A stretch of DNA of 64,000 nucleotides from Bacillota bacterium (GCA_022706765.1 JAKJBX010000001.1:1-64000), one strand, 5' to 3'; counted from the first letter of the stretch, positions 1 through 9,073 are shown. The notes: a model not told the origin generated them from the letters alone. A program made the numbers and translations.

Positions 1-186
1 GATTTTGACATCGGCATCATCCTGATCACGGTGAAGCTGATGCAGCTTGCGCCCGAGGTCGTGTCCGATATTAAGCTAAACCAAAGGCTGCCGCTGATCG
101 TCGAGATCCCCGACCGCCACGGTATGGGCAAATCGGAGGACTATATTACGAAGTACATCAGGGACGCCATCGGGCTTAAACTGTAA
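1..186 (+). CDS. atpF: V-type ATP synthase subunit F, C-terminal part (5' end outside window)
   Basis: The window opens inside an open frame whose last 61 residues read DFDIGIILITVKLMQ and end in RDAIGLKL. The IILIT strand and the LPLIVEIPDR segment followed by a YITKYIRDAIG helix are characteristic of the small Rossmann-like F subunit of V/A-type ATPases. Subunit F belongs to the central stalk that couples the A3B3 head to the membrane ring. Subunits E, A, B and D follow on the same strand, which supports the call. The start codon lies upstream of the window, so domain completeness cannot be judged. Confidence 0.85.
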   Translation, partial: DFDIGIILITVKLMQLAPEVVSDIKLNQRLPLIVEIPDRHGMGKSEDYITKYIRDAIGLKL

Positions 187-212
187 AACGGCAGCCGAAA
201 GGAATGGGAAGC

Positions 213-794
213 ATGAATGTATCCGAAAGCAAACTGATCAATTTTGAAAATAAGGTTATGCAGGAGGCGCAGCAGAAAAAAGCGGAGCTGCTCGGCGCGC
301 TTGCTGCGGAGAAGCAGGAAAAGCTCACAAAAATCGAGGCGGAGTTAAGGGAACAGGCGGAAAGAACGTTAAAGCGTGAGCTGGTCAATATTTCAAAGGC
401 GAAAAACGAACAGGTCGTTCACGAGCAGCTTTTGTGCAAGCAGCAGGTGCTTTCTGAACGCCAGTCGCTGATAAGCGGCGTTTTCGACAGCGTTGCGGGA
501 CGCCTGGCGGCGTTTGCGCGGTCGCCGGAATATCAAGCCTATCTGTTTGACGCTGTTGCGGCGGCAAAAGAGAGCCTGCCGACGGCAAAGACCGTGCGGA
601 TCGTCAAAAATGACGAGGCATATGCGAGTGCGCTTGAAAAGCTGGGCTTTGAGGTGGAATACCTCGGCAACTCGGAAATCGGAGGGTTTGTCCTTGTGGA
701 CAAAAACAACGGTATGCAGATTGATGAAACCCTTTTGACAAAGCTGAGGTCTGCCCAGAGCAGCTTTTTGGAAACCTATAATTTAAAGATATGA
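213..794 (+). CDS. atpE: V-type ATP synthase subunit E
   Basis: This 193-residue protein has a long, highly charged N-terminal helix (about residues 5-85, rich in Q, K, E and A) that should form the peripheral-stalk coiled coil. A globular C-terminal half includes EIGGFVLVDKNNGMQID, typical of V-ATPase subunit E. The subunit forms part of the stator linking the catalytic head to the membrane sector. The ATG at 213 is preferred over the in-frame ATG at 204 because the purine-rich AAAGGA at 198-203 abuts 204 but is well spaced from 213. The gene sits 26 nt after atpF and 10 nt before atpA, so it is probably co-transcribed with them. Length is normal for the family. Confidence 0.9.
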   Translation: MNVSESKLINFENKVMQEAQQKKAELLGALAAEKQEKLTKIEAELREQAERTLKRELVNISKAKNEQVVHEQLLCKQQVLSERQSLISGVFDSVAGRLAAFARSPEYQAYLFDAVAAAKESLPTAKTVRIVKNDEAYASALEKLGFEVEYLGNSEIGGFVLVDKNNGMQIDETLLTKLRSAQSSFLETYNLKI

Positions 795-804
795 GTGTGA
801 TCGT

Positions 805-2583
805 ATGGAAATCAGCGGTATCATTTACAGCATAAACGGTCCTGTCGTCAAGGTTTCAGGCAGCAGGGAATTTAAAATGTACGATCAGGTTTTCGTTGGA
901 AACGAAAGGCTAATCGGCGAGGTCATCGGCATCGGGGAGCGGCACACCGTCGTTCAGGTCTACGAGAATACGACGGGTCTGAAAGTCGGCGAGCCGGTGG
1001 TCTCGGGTCAAAAATCCATGAGCGTTATCCTTGCGCCCGGCATCCTCGGCGGTATATTCGACGGCATCGAAAGACCGCTCAAAGTCATTGAACAGCAAAG
1101 CGGCGCGTTTATCGCCCGGGGCTTGCAGGTCGATCTGCTCGACAAGAAAAAGCAGTGGCAGGTCGAGGTACTGGCACGGGCGGGTGATAAAGTTTTTGGC
1201 GGTACGGTCGTCGCGCAAACGCCCGAAACGCCCCAAATCATGCACAAGATCATGGTGCCCTGTCACATTTCGGGCATGGTCAAAACCGTCGCTCCGAGCG
1301 GGGCGTACACCATCACCGATACGATTGCCACCGTCGAGGACGACAGCGGCAAAACCTACGACATACGCCTGATGCAGGAGTGGCCTATCCGCATCCCCAG
1401 ACCCTACAAAAGCCGTGTCAATGTCAGGCGCCCGCTGATGACGGGTCAGCGTGTCATCGACACGCTGTTTCCTTTGGCAAAGGGCGGCACGGCGGCGGTC
1501 CCGGGCGGTTTCGGCACGGGCAAGACCATGACGCAGCATCAGCTTGCGAAGTGGAGCGATGCGGATATCATTGTCTACATTGGCTGCGGCGAGCGGGGTA
1601 ACGAAATGACGCAGGTTTTGGAGGAATTCACCTCGCTGGTCGACCCGAGGAGCGGCAACTCCCTGATGGACAGAACGACGCTGATCGCTAACACCTCGAA
1701 TATGCCTGTGGCGGCGCGTGAGGCAAGCATTTACACCGGCATCACGCTGGCGGAGTATTACCGTGACATGGGCTACCATGTGGCGATCATGGCGGACTCG
1801 ACCTCACGCTGGGCGGAAGCGCTGCGTGAGATTTCGGGCAGGCTTGAAGAAATGCCGGCGGAGGAGGGCTTCCCCGCCTATTTGTCGTCCCGCCTTGCGG
1901 CGTTCTACGAGAGAGCGGGCTATGTCAACAACTTAAACGGCAGCGAAGGCTCCATCACCATCATCGGTGCGGTGTCGCCGCAGGGCGGCGACTTTTCCGA
2001 GCCGGTCACCCAAAACACCAAGCGCTTTGTCCGTGCGTTTTTGGCGCTTGACAGGATGCTCGCCTATTCAAGGCACTATCCCGCTATCAACTGGCTGACG
2101 TCGTACAGCGAATATGTCAGCGAGGTGCGGCACTGGTACGAGGACAACGTCGATTACCGGTTCATGGACTACCGTACCCGCATCATAGCGGTGTTGCAGG
2201 AGGAGGCCAACCTCAACGAGATCGTCAAGCTGATCGGTGCGGACGTGCTGCCGGACGACCAGAAGCTGATTTTAGAAATCGCAAGGGTGATCCGGACGGG
2301 CTTCTTGCAGCAAAACGCCTACCACGCCAGTGATACCTTCGTGCCCGTCAAAAAACAGTTTTTGATGATGGACATGATACTGCGCCTCTATGACCGGGCA
2401 AAGACGGTGGTCCTGCGCAACATCCCGATTGCACAGCTTGTGGCGACCGGCATCTTTGACGAGGTGGTCGCCATCAAATACACGGTAGACAACGACTCGC
2501 TGGATAAATTCGATGAATTCAGGCAAAAAATAGACGACGCTTGCGGCAAGGTCATTGCCGATAACGAGGTGATAAGACGATGA
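805..2583 (+). CDS. atpA: V-type ATP synthase catalytic subunit A
   Basis: This is the 592-residue catalytic subunit of the V/A-type ATPase. It has the N-terminal beta barrel, the bulge domain specific to A subunits (about residues 115-190), a Walker A P-loop GGFGTGKT near residues 234-241 and the GERGNEM motif shortly after. Further on are [15 protein letters not shown] and a long helical C-terminal domain. It hydrolyses or makes ATP in the cytoplasmic A3B3 head while protons or sodium ions move through the membrane rotor. The P-loop has GGFGTG where many relatives have G-PFG-SG, within family variation. It overlaps atpB by 4 nt (ATGA), indicating translational coupling. Ion specificity cannot be judged because the rotor genes are outside the window. 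Confidence 0.97.
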   Translation: MEISGIIYSINGPVVKVSGSREFKMYDQVFVGNERLIGEVIGIGERHTVVQVYENTTGLKVGEPVVSGQKSMSVILAPGILGGIFDGIERPLKVIEQQSGAFIARGLQVDLLDKKKQWQVEVLARAGDKVFGGTVVAQTPETPQIMHKIMVPCHISGMVKTVAPSGAYTITDTIATVEDDSGKTYDIRLMQEWPIRIPRPYKSRVNVRRPLMTGQRVIDTLFPLAKGGTAAVPGGFGTGKTMTQHQLAKWSDADIIVYIGCGERGNEMTQVLEEFTSLVDPRSGNSLMDRTTLIANTSNMPVAAREASIYTGITLAEYYRDMGYHVAIMADSTSRWAEALREISGRLEEMPAEEGFPAYLSSRLAAFYERAGYVNNLNGSEGSITIIGAVSPQGGDFSEPVTQNTKRFVRAFLALDRMLAYSRHYPAINWLTSYSEYVSEVRHWYEDNVDYRFMDYRTRIIAVLQEEANLNEIVKLIGADVLPDDQKLILEIARVIRTGFLQQNAYHASDTFVPVKKQFLMMDMILRLYDRAKTVVLRNIPIAQLVATGIFDEVVAIKYTVDNDSLDKFDEFRQKIDDACGKVIADNEVIRR

Positions 2584-3953
2584 ATGTGGAATATCTCGGA
2601 CTAAAATCCATCAGCGGCTCTCTGGTCGTCGTCGAAGGCATCAGGGACGCCTCTTTTGAAGAGATTGTGGAAATCAAAACGACCGACGGCGAGGAGCGCA
2701 TGGGCAAGATCATTGAGCTTGCCGAGGACTATGCCGTGGTGCAGGTTTATGAGGGCACTCGTGCGCTGTCGCTGACCAACACCGTCACCCGCCTGACGGG
2801 ACGACCGATGGAGGTCGGCGTGTCGAAGGAGATCCTCGGCAGGGTTTTTGACGGCGCAGGCAGACCGATCGACGGGCTGGGCAAGATTTTTGCCGACAAG
2901 TATTTAGACGTCAACGGTAAGCCGATGAACCCCGTCTCCCGTGAATACCCGAGGAACTATATCCAAACCGGCGTGTCGGCGATAGACGGGCTGACGACGC
3001 TGATTCGGGGGCAGAAGCTGCCGATCTTTTCGGGTAACGGGCTGCCGCACGACGAGCTTGCCATGCAGATCGCCACCCAGGCGAAAATTGAGGGTGCGGA
3101 CAACGACAACTTTGCCATCATTTTTTGCGCCATGGGCGTGTCCAACGACGTTGCGGACTACTTCCGCACAAGCTTTGAAAAAAACGGCGTGCTGCAACGT
3201 GTTGTGATGTTCCTGAACCTGTCCAACGACCCCGTCGGTGAGCGCATCATCACCCCAAGGTGCGCGCTGACGGTTGCGGAATATTTAGCGTTTGAGCACA
3301 ACATGCACATCCTCGTCATCATGACGGACATGACGTCCTATGCCGAGGCGCTGCGCGAAATCTCATCGTCGCAAAACGAGATCCCGTCCCGAAAGGGCTT
3401 TCCGGGCTACCTGTATTCCGATCTTGCGTCGATGTACGAAAGAGCCGGCATGCTGAACCGAGGCACGGGCTCGATCACGCAGATACCGATTTTGTCCATG
3501 CCTAATGACGACATCACCCACCCGATCCCCGACCTTACCGGTTACATCACCGAGGGGCAGATCGTGCTGGAACGCAACCTTTACCAAAAGGGCATCTATC
3601 CGCCAGTGAGCATTCTGCCGTCGCTGTCACGGCTGATGAAGGACGGCATCGGCGAGGGCTTTACAAGGAAGGACCACCCCGACGTCGCCAACCAGCTTTT
3701 TGCGGCGTACTCGAACGTGCAGGAGGTGCGCTCACTCGCCTCGGTCATCGGCGAGGATGAGCTGGGCGATACCGACAAGAAGTACCTGCAATTCGGCAGG
3801 GCGCTCGAAAACGAGCTGATTGCGCAGGCGAGGGATGAAAACCGTGACATCGGGCAGACCCTTGACCTCGGCTGGCAGCTGCTCAAAATCCTCCCGAGGG
3901 AGGAGCTTTCCAGGATGGACACCAAGATTTTGGACGAATTCTACCCTGCATGA
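2580..3953 (+). CDS. atpB: V-type ATP synthase subunit B
   Basis: This 457-residue protein is the non-catalytic nucleotide-binding partner of subunit A. It lacks a canonical P-loop but has the diagnostic blocks [21 protein letters not shown] (about residues 215-235) and [18 protein letters not shown], and [20 protein letters not shown]. The start ATG overlaps the atpA stop. Length matches the family. A 464-bp gap with an inverted-repeat element follows before atpD, unlike the tight spacing elsewhere in this operon. Confidence 0.97.
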   Translation: MNVEYLGLKSISGSLVVVEGIRDASFEEIVEIKTTDGEERMGKIIELAEDYAVVQVYEGTRALSLTNTVTRLTGRPMEVGVSKEILGRVFDGAGRPIDGLGKIFADKYLDVNGKPMNPVSREYPRNYIQTGVSAIDGLTTLIRGQKLPIFSGNGLPHDELAMQIATQAKIEGADNDNFAIIFCAMGVSNDVADYFRTSFEKNGVLQRVVMFLNLSNDPVGERIITPRCALTVAEYLAFEHNMHILVIMTDMTSYAEALREISSSQNEIPSRKGFPGYLYSDLASMYERAGMLNRGTGSITQIPILSMPNDDITHPIPDLTGYITEGQIVLERNLYQKGIYPPVSILPSLSRLMKDGIGEGFTRKDHPDVANQLFAAYSNVQEVRSLASVIGEDELGDTDKKYLQFGRALENELIAQARDENRDIGQTLDLGWQLLKILPREELSRMDTKILDEFYPA

Positions 3954-4417
3954 GGTGAAACCGTGTAAAAGTTCCTTTCACACGATCGTCTCCGACGGAT
4001 GCACGCGAAACGCGATAGGAAGGCGGCGTGCATAGCATTGGGAAGTCGAACACGCACAGCCCCCGCTGCGTGAATTTTGCGTCTTTCTTTGTTGTCGTCG
4101 TCAGTTGGCGCCAGCCAACCGTCCTCCTTCGCCGCGAAATCCATCAAAATTTCCGGCAGCGGGGGTGCTACGCAGTTTTGGACGAGCGAATTTTTTGTTC
4201 AGGCAAGCAAAATCACGCAAGTAATACTGACGTATTGCCAAGGGATTTTGCGCCGCATGGGCACAAATCCGCCGCCCAAAACCTATGCGGGTTCGACTTC
4301 CCAATGCTATTACCCGCGTTTCGGCGCGGCAACCTCCTTTATTCCTCTGCTCCGCGGATAAAGGAAAGCGTTAAATTCTTATTTGTGCCGACGCGGAGCG
4401 GCGGAATGGAGGTTGAA
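3954..4417. other. 464-bp atpB-atpD intergenic region
   Basis: The stretch between atpB and atpD holds no convincing gene. An open frame runs through it into atpD, but its composition looks like translated non-coding DNA, and the good ribosome site lies just before 4418. It contains a hairpin right after the atpB stop (CGTGT at 3961 pairing with ACACG near 3980), the 277-bp inverted-repeat element at 4033-4309, and a 7-bp stem CCTTTAT/ATAAAGG around 4336-4364. No good -35/-10 pair was found, so atpD probably depends on read-through transcription. Confidence 0.6.
4033..4309. repeat. 277-bp element with 19-bp perfect terminal inverted repeats
   Basis: The 19 bases at 4033-4051 (starting TAGCATTGGGAAG) are the exact reverse complement of 4291-4309. 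The match continues imperfectly inward for about nine more bases. Inside is a second inverted pair (CAGCCCCCGCTG near 4057 against CAGCGGGGGTGCT near 4157) and a small hairpin GTTGGC-GCCA-GCCAAC near 4104-4119. No protein-like frame is evident and no target-site duplication is obvious. It could be a non-autonomous mobile element (MITE-like) or a structured RNA transcribed within the ATPase operon. Only one copy lies in this window, so mobility is an inference. Confidence 0.55.
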
Positions 4418-5032
4418 ATGGATATCACACTGTTTCCGACAAAGGGCAACCTCATACTTGCAAAAAACTCTCTGCGCCTTTCAAAGCAGGGCTATACGCT
4501 GCTGGATAAAAAGCGCAATGTGCTGCTTCGCGAGATGATGGAAATGATTGAGACCGCCAAGGAGATCCAGTCACAGATAGACGAAACCTTTTCGCAGGCG
4601 TACCATGCGCTTCAAGCGGCAAACGTGATGTTCGGAATCAACACCATCGGCAGGATCGGCTATGCCGTCCCTGTGGACGACGGCATCAAAATCCGTTTCC
4701 GGAGCGTCATGGGCGTCGAGCTTCCGATGGTCGACGACGAAACGGACGAGAGCGAACAGTACACCTACGGCTTTTACCGTACGGGCTCGGCGCTCGACGA
4801 GGCGTATAAAAAATTCGAGCGTGTCAAGCAGCTGACCTTAAAGCTTGCCGCCGTCGAAAACTCTGTTTTCAGGCTTGCCGCCAACGTCAAAAAGACGCAG
4901 AAGCGTGCCAATGCGCTCAAAAATATCGTCATCCCGAGGTATGAGCGCATCACAGCTGCCATACAAAACGCACTCGAAGAAAAGGAAAGAGAAGAATTCA
5001 CCCGCTTAAAAGTCATCAAAAGCAGGAAATAG
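4418..5032 (+). CDS. atpD: V-type ATP synthase subunit D
   Basis: This 204-residue central-stalk subunit begins MDITLFPTKGNLILAKNSL and is mostly long helices, with the conserved N-terminal LLDKKRNVLLREMM and a C-terminal helix containing RANALKNIVIPRYE. Subunit D is the rotor shaft inside the A3B3 head. I place the start at the ATG at 4418, which has GGAGG at 4408-4412 five bases upstream. The frame stays open back to 4028, but that extension does not resemble the family. It is the last gene of the operon, followed by a strong hairpin at 5048-5084. Confidence 0.93.
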   Translation: MDITLFPTKGNLILAKNSLRLSKQGYTLLDKKRNVLLREMMEMIETAKEIQSQIDETFSQAYHALQAANVMFGINTIGRIGYAVPVDDGIKIRFRSVMGVELPMVDDETDESEQYTYGFYRTGSALDEAYKKFERVKQLTLKLAAVENSVFRLAANVKKTQKRANALKNIVIPRYERITAAIQNALEEKEREEFTRLKVIKSRK

Positions 5033-5047
5033 CGGAGGAAAAACAAT

Positions 5048-5084
5048 AGTGCGGGGCACATGCCGAAAGCATGTGCCCCGCACT
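5048..5084. terminator. Bidirectional terminator hairpin between atpD and the P-II gene
   Basis: A perfect stem of 15-16 bp (AGTGCGGGGCACATGC pairing with GCATGTGCCCCGCACT) with a CGAAA-type loop lies between two convergent genes. It has T/A-rich flanks on both sides, although the T-run on the plus strand is short (TTTGGTTGT). Confidence 0.8.
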
Positions 5085-5096
5085 TTGGTTGTATGA

Positions 5097-5771
5097 TCAA
5101 TAAACCCCGTGTGTCCTACTGACGTCATGCACAAAGATGATGCCGTTGCCGGGCTTGTCTAATTCCAGCTTTTCTTTGATTGCGGCGGTGGTGGCGTCCG
5201 TCAGGCGGCTTTCGGTCAAAATGAGTACGATTTCCTTTTCCGGCTCGATGTCCATCGAAAATAGCTTGCTGGTTTCGTGGATGCCGGAGCCTCGGGCGTT
5301 GATGATGGTGCCGCCCCGGGAGCCTGCCGACGTCGCCGCTTCTATGACCGTTTCCGCCTTTCCCTTGTCGACCACTACAAAAATCGATTGATACATTGTC
5401 GGATTTTCACCTCTCTCATTTTTATCATTGCTGCATTTGCAATGCCTCATGCCTAAGACGCTTACGACAGGCGTCGTAAATGCGATGCCGTGGTGCGGCT
5501 TACTCAGCCCGAACTTTGCGTCGAGCGCTTCGAGCACCGGATCCACCGTACATTTTTCCGTCAGCATGATGGCGATTTCTTTTCTGGCATCTGTCATCTC
5601 CAAAAGCTCTAAAAAGCGGTTTTTGACGGTGCCCCTGCCCATAAATACAGTGCCTCCGCATACGCCGTTTTGTTTGCCGACCCTTATGACCTTGCTTCCC
5701 AAACCGAAATTGACAATTACACAAAGCAATTCAAATTCCTTGATTTCAGAATTATTCTGCATCTGCTTCAA
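5097..5771 (-). CDS. Tandem P-II (GlnB-like) protein
   Basis: The 224 residues contain two successive P-II-like domains, about 13-105 and 126-220. Each has a beta strand opening (LLCVIVNFG and SIFVVVDKG), a G-rich loop (GGTVFMGRG and GGTIINARG), an ILTE-type strand, and a terminal HGIAFTTPV or GNGIIFVHDV. P-II proteins are trimeric sensors that bind effectors such as ADP/ATP and 2-oxoglutarate and control partner proteins. The usual uridylylated tyrosine of the T-loop is not evident. The start is either TTG at 5771, just after AAGGAGG, or the in-frame ATG at 5762. It overlaps the DUF1538 gene upstream by 20 nt, so the two are co-translated and the P-II protein probably regulates that membrane protein. 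Confidence 0.8.
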   Translation of the reverse strand: MKQMQNNSEIKEFELLCVIVNFGLGSKVIRVGKQNGVCGGTVFMGRGTVKNRFLELLEMTDARKEIAIMLTEKCTVDPVLEALDAKFGLSKPHHGIAFTTPVVSVLGMRHCKCSNDKNERGENPTMYQSIFVVVDKGKAETVIEAATSAGSRGGTIINARGSGIHETSKLFSMDIEPEKEIVLILTESRLTDATTAAIKEKLELDKPGNGIIFVHDVSRTHGVY

Positions 5772-7245
5772 TGCCCTCCTTATCGGATTTCAATTTATAA
5801 ATAAACCCCAGTATCTGCAAAGTGATAACGGGCGTTAATGCCACCATTGCGATGACGCCGAAGCCGTCGATCAGCACGTCCGCACCCTCTATGGCGTCGG
5901 CGACGCCCTGCGTAAAAGCAAGGATGATGGTGGCGGTCATCGTGCCTGCGGCGACGCCTCCCGAGTCGAACGCCATACCGATAAACAGCTTTGGCACGAT
6001 ATACATCAGTGCGATTGAGATTAAATAGCCGGGCAGCAAAAAGTGCCAGAGCTGGACCTGAGGAATGAGTATCCTGACCACGGAAAGCATGACGGCGACT
6101 CCGACGCCGATGGACAGCGCGACCAGCACGGTTGAGCGCTTGACATAGCCGGCGGTGACGTTTTCGATTTGGTGCGTCAGGACATAGACCGCAGGCTCCG
6201 CCAAAATGGATACCAAGCCGATAACCAGTGCGACGATGACGACATAGACCTTGTTTTCCATGGACGCTATCTTGTAGCCGATGGCGTTGCCTGCGTCCAT
6301 ATACGATGAGTAGACGCCGACCAAAAACAAAATCAGCCCGACGGACGTATAAAGCAGTCCTTTTAAAATCCTGTTAAACACTTTTTTCGACAGTTTAAAC
6401 GAAACGGCGTTAAAAATCAAAAATATGATTAGCAGGGGGAGCAGGGCGAGGAACACCTCATAGGAGATGTCCGGAAGCTGGCGGATAAACGGCGCCCATA
6501 TCGACGCCGAATCCGAAGCGCCGTGCTCGAGCGCGCCGGTGATTTCCCCCGTCTTAGAAAAAAGCCCCATAATCATCACGGAAAAGATAGCACCGGTCGA
6601 CGCAACGGCGACCAGACCGAAGCTATCCTTTTCGGACGCCTTACTGTCCTTTTTCATGGCGGACACGCCGATAGCAAGCGCTAATATAAACGGAACGGAC
6701 ATAGAGCCGGTTGTTGCGCCTGATGCATCGAAAGCGATCGCCAGGAAATCGCGGGTGGTAAACATGGACATCAACAGGATCAAGCCGTAAACGGCGGTGA
6801 GCACCTTAAAAAGCGGGATATTGTACACGATTCTGACAAGCCCCACAACCAGCATAACGGCGATGCCCACGGATACGATGCCCACAATGCCGAACTTTGA
6901 GATGGCGCCCGATGTGACGGACGAAACCTGCTCCGCCAGTATGTGGAGGTCGGGCTCGGCAACCGAGATGAAAAAACCGAGCAGCAGTCCGCCGATACCG
7001 ACGATCCATATCTTGTTGGATTTAGTAAGGCTTGGTCCCATATGGTTGCCGATGGGGGTAACGCCGATATCGACCCCGAGCAGAAACAGGGACAAGCCAA
7101 GGACGATGGTGACCGAGCCGATAAGAAATCTTATAATAAGGGGTGCCCCCAGTGGCGTGAAAGTAAAATTTAAAATCAGTACTAATACGGTAATCGGTAA
7201 TACGGCAAATAATACTTCTTTAAATTTTTCAAAAAGTATATTCAA
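5752..7245 (-). CDS. DUF1538 integral membrane protein (duplicated), putative cation transporter
   Basis: This 497-residue, very hydrophobic protein probably has a dozen or more membrane segments and consists of two homologous halves. The pair AEPDLHILAEQV / AEPAVYVLTHQI and the pair AFDASGATTGSM / AFDSGGVAAGTM mark equivalent positions in each half. This inverted or tandem repeat with acidic membrane residues is typical of DUF1538. From memory, relatives called UmpA/UmpB in a halophile were reported as sodium/proton antiporters, but function here is inferred only. The start appears to be TTG at 7245, preceded by AAAGGAAG. A strong sigma-A promoter lies about 115 bp upstream on the minus strand. 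The P-II gene overlaps its 3' end. Confidence 0.8.
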   Translation of the reverse strand: MNILFEKFKEVLFAVLPITVLVLILNFTFTPLGAPLIIRFLIGSVTIVLGLSLFLLGVDIGVTPIGNHMGPSLTKSNKIWIVGIGGLLLGFFISVAEPDLHILAEQVSSVTSGAISKFGIVGIVSVGIAVMLVVGLVRIVYNIPLFKVLTAVYGLILLMSMFTTRDFLAIAFDASGATTGSMSVPFILALAIGVSAMKKDSKASEKDSFGLVAVASTGAIFSVMIMGLFSKTGEITGALEHGASDSASIWAPFIRQLPDISYEVFLALLPLLIIFLIFNAVSFKLSKKVFNRILKGLLYTSVGLILFLVGVYSSYMDAGNAIGYKIASMENKVYVVIVALVIGLVSILAEPAVYVLTHQIENVTAGYVKRSTVLVALSIGVGVAVMLSVVRILIPQVQLWHFLLPGYLISIALMYIVPKLFIGMAFDSGGVAAGTMTATIILAFTQGVADAIEGADVLIDGFGVIAMVALTPVITLQILGFIYKLKSDKEGIEADAE

Positions 7246-7357
7246 ATATACGTCACTTCCTTTCAGAAAAAATCAATCACGCTGTCCGGACGCCATTCAC
7301 CCGCTTTCTTTTTAATTTTTACGCTTCGGCGAAATACATTCGCCTACACTTGCGGAT

Positions 7358-7386
7358 ATTATATCATAAAACGATTGCTTTTTCAA
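7358..7386 (-). promoter_or_regulatory. Sigma-A promoter for the DUF1538/P-II operon
   Basis: On the minus strand TTGAAA (7386-7381) and TATAAT (7363-7358) are separated by 17 bp, a near-consensus vegetative promoter reading toward 7245. Confidence 0.8.
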
Positions 7387-7428
7387 GCGCGGCGGGTGCG
7401 AAAAAATTGAAAACAACCCATATTGCTC

Positions 7429-7457
7429 TATACAAAACGGCAAACTTGTATTATAAT
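7429..7457 (+). promoter_or_regulatory. Probable promoter for the SDR gene
   Basis: A perfect TATAAT at 7452-7457 lies 17 bp downstream of TATACA (7429-7434, four of six matches to TTGACA). It is about 95 bp upstream of the SDR start, leaving a leader with the hairpin near 7500. Confidence 0.5.
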
Positions 7458-7551
7458 AGGTGACGAAACGCTTTTCGGTCAATGATGATGTGAAAAGGGT
7501 CCGCACGGACTGTTTGTGCGGATTATTACAATGAAAAAGGGTGAAAGAGCT

Positions 7552-8367
7552 ATGTTAAAGGGTAAGGTAGCGGTCGTCACTGGCGGCGGCGGGATTTTGT
7601 GCGGCGTGTTTGCCAAAGCGTTGGCAGAGCAGGGCGCAAAGGTTGCGGTATTGGACTTGAATTTGGAGGCGGCGCAAAAGGTCGCCGACAGCATCGGCGG
7701 CATTGCGGTACAAACCAATGTCTTAGATCACGAAAGCTTGGAAAACGCCAAAAAGGTGATCAATGAAAAGCTGGGCACATGTGATATTCTGATCAACGGC
7801 GCAGGCGGCAACAACCCCAAGGGCACGACGACCAAGGACTATTTGGAGCTTGCCGACCTTGAAAACAGCGAGATCAAGACTTTTTTCGACCTCGACAGCA
7901 AGGGGATCGAATTTGTCTTTAACTTAAACTTCCTCGGTACGCTGATGCCGACGCAGGTCTTTGCCAGGGATATGCTGGATAAAAAGGATGCAGTCATCGT
8001 CAATGTTTCCTCGATGAACGCTTTCTGTCCGCTTACCAGGATCCCCGCATACAGCGGTGCAAAAGCGGCGGTATCCAACTTCACCCAGTGGCTTGCGGTG
8101 CATTTCAGCAGGGTCGGCATCCGTGTCAATGCCATCGCACCCGGCTTCTTCATCACCGACCAAAACAGAAGCCTTTTGACCAATGAGGACGGCGCCTTCA
8201 CCGCAAGGGCTCAGAAGATCCTGTCCCAAACCCCGATGAGCCGTTTCGGCGAGGCGGAGGAGATTGTGGGCACGCTGCTCTATTTGGTGGACAGCAAGGC
8301 GTCGTCGTTTGTCAACGGCGTGGTGGTACCTGTGGACGGCGGCTTTTCGGCTTACTCGGGCGTATAA
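7552..8367 (+). CDS. SDR family NAD(P)-dependent oxidoreductase, similar to D-mannonate oxidoreductase
   Basis: This 271-residue short-chain dehydrogenase has the Rossmann glycine motif TGGGGILCG near residues 10-18, the NAG-type segment INGAGGNNP, and the catalytic serine in VNVSSM. The catalytic YSGAK (YxxxK) follows, with a C-terminal VNGVVVPVDGGFSAYSGV. The long insertion around KTFFDLDSKGIEFVFNLN and the GGNNP loop resemble the fructuronate/mannonate reductase-like SDRs (YjmF type). No other uronate genes are nearby, so the substrate is uncertain. The ATG at 7552 has AAGGGTGAAAG upstream; earlier in-frame starts at 7516 and 7531 are less well placed. It ends just before a bidirectional terminator and stands as a single-gene unit. 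Confidence 0.75.
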   Translation: MLKGKVAVVTGGGGILCGVFAKALAEQGAKVAVLDLNLEAAQKVADSIGGIAVQTNVLDHESLENAKKVINEKLGTCDILINGAGGNNPKGTTTKDYLELADLENSEIKTFFDLDSKGIEFVFNLNFLGTLMPTQVFARDMLDKKDAVIVNVSSMNAFCPLTRIPAYSGAKAAVSNFTQWLAVHFSRVGIRVNAIAPGFFITDQNRSLLTNEDGAFTARAQKILSQTPMSRFGEAEEIVGTLLYLVDSKASSFVNGVVVPVDGGFSAYSGV

Positions 8368-8379
8368 AGAGCATATGAT

Positions 8380-8415
8380 AAAGGCGCGGATTCAAGTGTT
8401 TGAATCCGCGCCTTT
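8380..8415. terminator. Bidirectional intrinsic terminator
   Basis: A perfect 16-bp stem (AAAGGCGCGGATTCAA with its complement) and a GTGT loop lie between the convergent SDR and ECF genes. A-tracts and T-tracts on the two sides let it stop transcription from both directions. Confidence 0.9.
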
Positions 8416-8417
8416 TG

Positions 8418-9002
8418 TTATTTCTTTACCAGCTTCAAAACGCCCAGCACGATGAGCGGCACGATGATTGCCGACGCGATGACCTCAGGCGTGCCGTTGG
8501 TCACTGCCACACCCGACAGAAACGGCAGCGCTGTCTCCGGCGGCTTGTTGATGGTCTGCATATAGGTTTCGGCGAACACGATGTAGATCATGCCCAGCAC
8601 GCCGACGGTGTTGGTGACGGTGCCGAAAATCGCCGATAAAAATGCGCTTGTGCCCGTCCCGAAACGCTTTCTTGCCGCGGCATAGACATAATAGGCGACG
8701 ACGCCGATGAGGATGCGGGGCAGAACGGACACCAGCGGATTAAAGAACACAAAGCCGGTCGCCGTCGGACGCATGACCTTGTCGATGATGCTCCATATAC
8801 CAAACAGCAGACCGATTAGACCGCCGACAATGGGTCCTTCCAAAATTGCGCCGATGATGACGGGAATATGCAGTATCGTAATTCTGAACGGCAGCCCCGG
8901 AATTTCTATAATGCCCAGCCCCGAAAGCCCGAGCACAATAATGAGTGCCGTCAGCATCCCGATGATCGCAATTTTCCTTGTGGTTAATACTTTGTTTTCC
9001 AT
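8418..9002 (-). CDS. ECF transporter S component
   Basis: This 194-residue membrane protein has about six hydrophobic segments. It begins MENKVLTTRKIAIIGMLTALIIVLGLSGLG, with a helix-1 pattern common in substrate-binding S components of energy-coupling factor vitamin transporters. The conserved region GLPFRITILHIPVIIGAILEGPIVGGLIGLLFG resembles pantothenate-type and related ECF S proteins. S components bind a vitamin or metal and dock on a shared EcfAA'T module, which is not encoded here. No riboswitch is seen in the short leader, so the substrate cannot be read from context. AAGGAGG lies upstream of the ATG. It is divergent from argC. Confidence 0.8.
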   Translation of the reverse strand: MENKVLTTRKIAIIGMLTALIIVLGLSGLGIIEIPGLPFRITILHIPVIIGAILEGPIVGGLIGLLFGIWSIIDKVMRPTATGFVFFNPLVSVLPRILIGVVAYYVYAAARKRFGTGTSAFLSAIFGTVTNTVGVLGMIYIVFAETYMQTINKPPETALPFLSGVAVTNGTPEVIASAIIVPLIVLGVLKLVKK

Positions 9003-9037
9003 CCGACTTAACCTCCTTAGTATTTAACGGTTAACTT

Positions 9038-9066
9038 ATTCTACAACAAAAAAAATAAAAAAGCAA
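9038..9066 (-). promoter_or_regulatory. Promoter for the ECF S-component gene
   Basis: On the minus strand TTGCTT (9066-9061) and TAGAAT (9043-9038) are 17 bp apart. A small palindrome TTAACGGTTAA (9024-9034) follows in the leader. The promoter is back to back with that of argC. Confidence 0.6.
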
Positions 9067-9073
9067 TACCCTA

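Larger units (their letters stand above)
7246..7551. other. 306-bp divergent intergenic region
   Basis: This region separates the minus-strand DUF1538 gene from the plus-strand SDR gene and carries a promoter in each direction. Just upstream of the SDR gene is a hairpin, TCCGCAC pairing with GTGCGGA, at about 7500-7522. I see no gene and no recognisable riboswitch in it. Confidence 0.5.

Noticed and set aside
910-1779. Long minus-strand open frame (289 residues) inside atpA
   Set aside because: It lies antisense to a complete, clearly recognised V-ATPase subunit A, has no family-like motifs, and such shadows are expected in high-GC codon usage.
4028-4417. Upstream extension of the atpD frame
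   Set aside because: The good Shine-Dalgarno is at 4408-4412, the protein family starts at MDITLFPTKG, and the extension runs through an inverted-repeat element.
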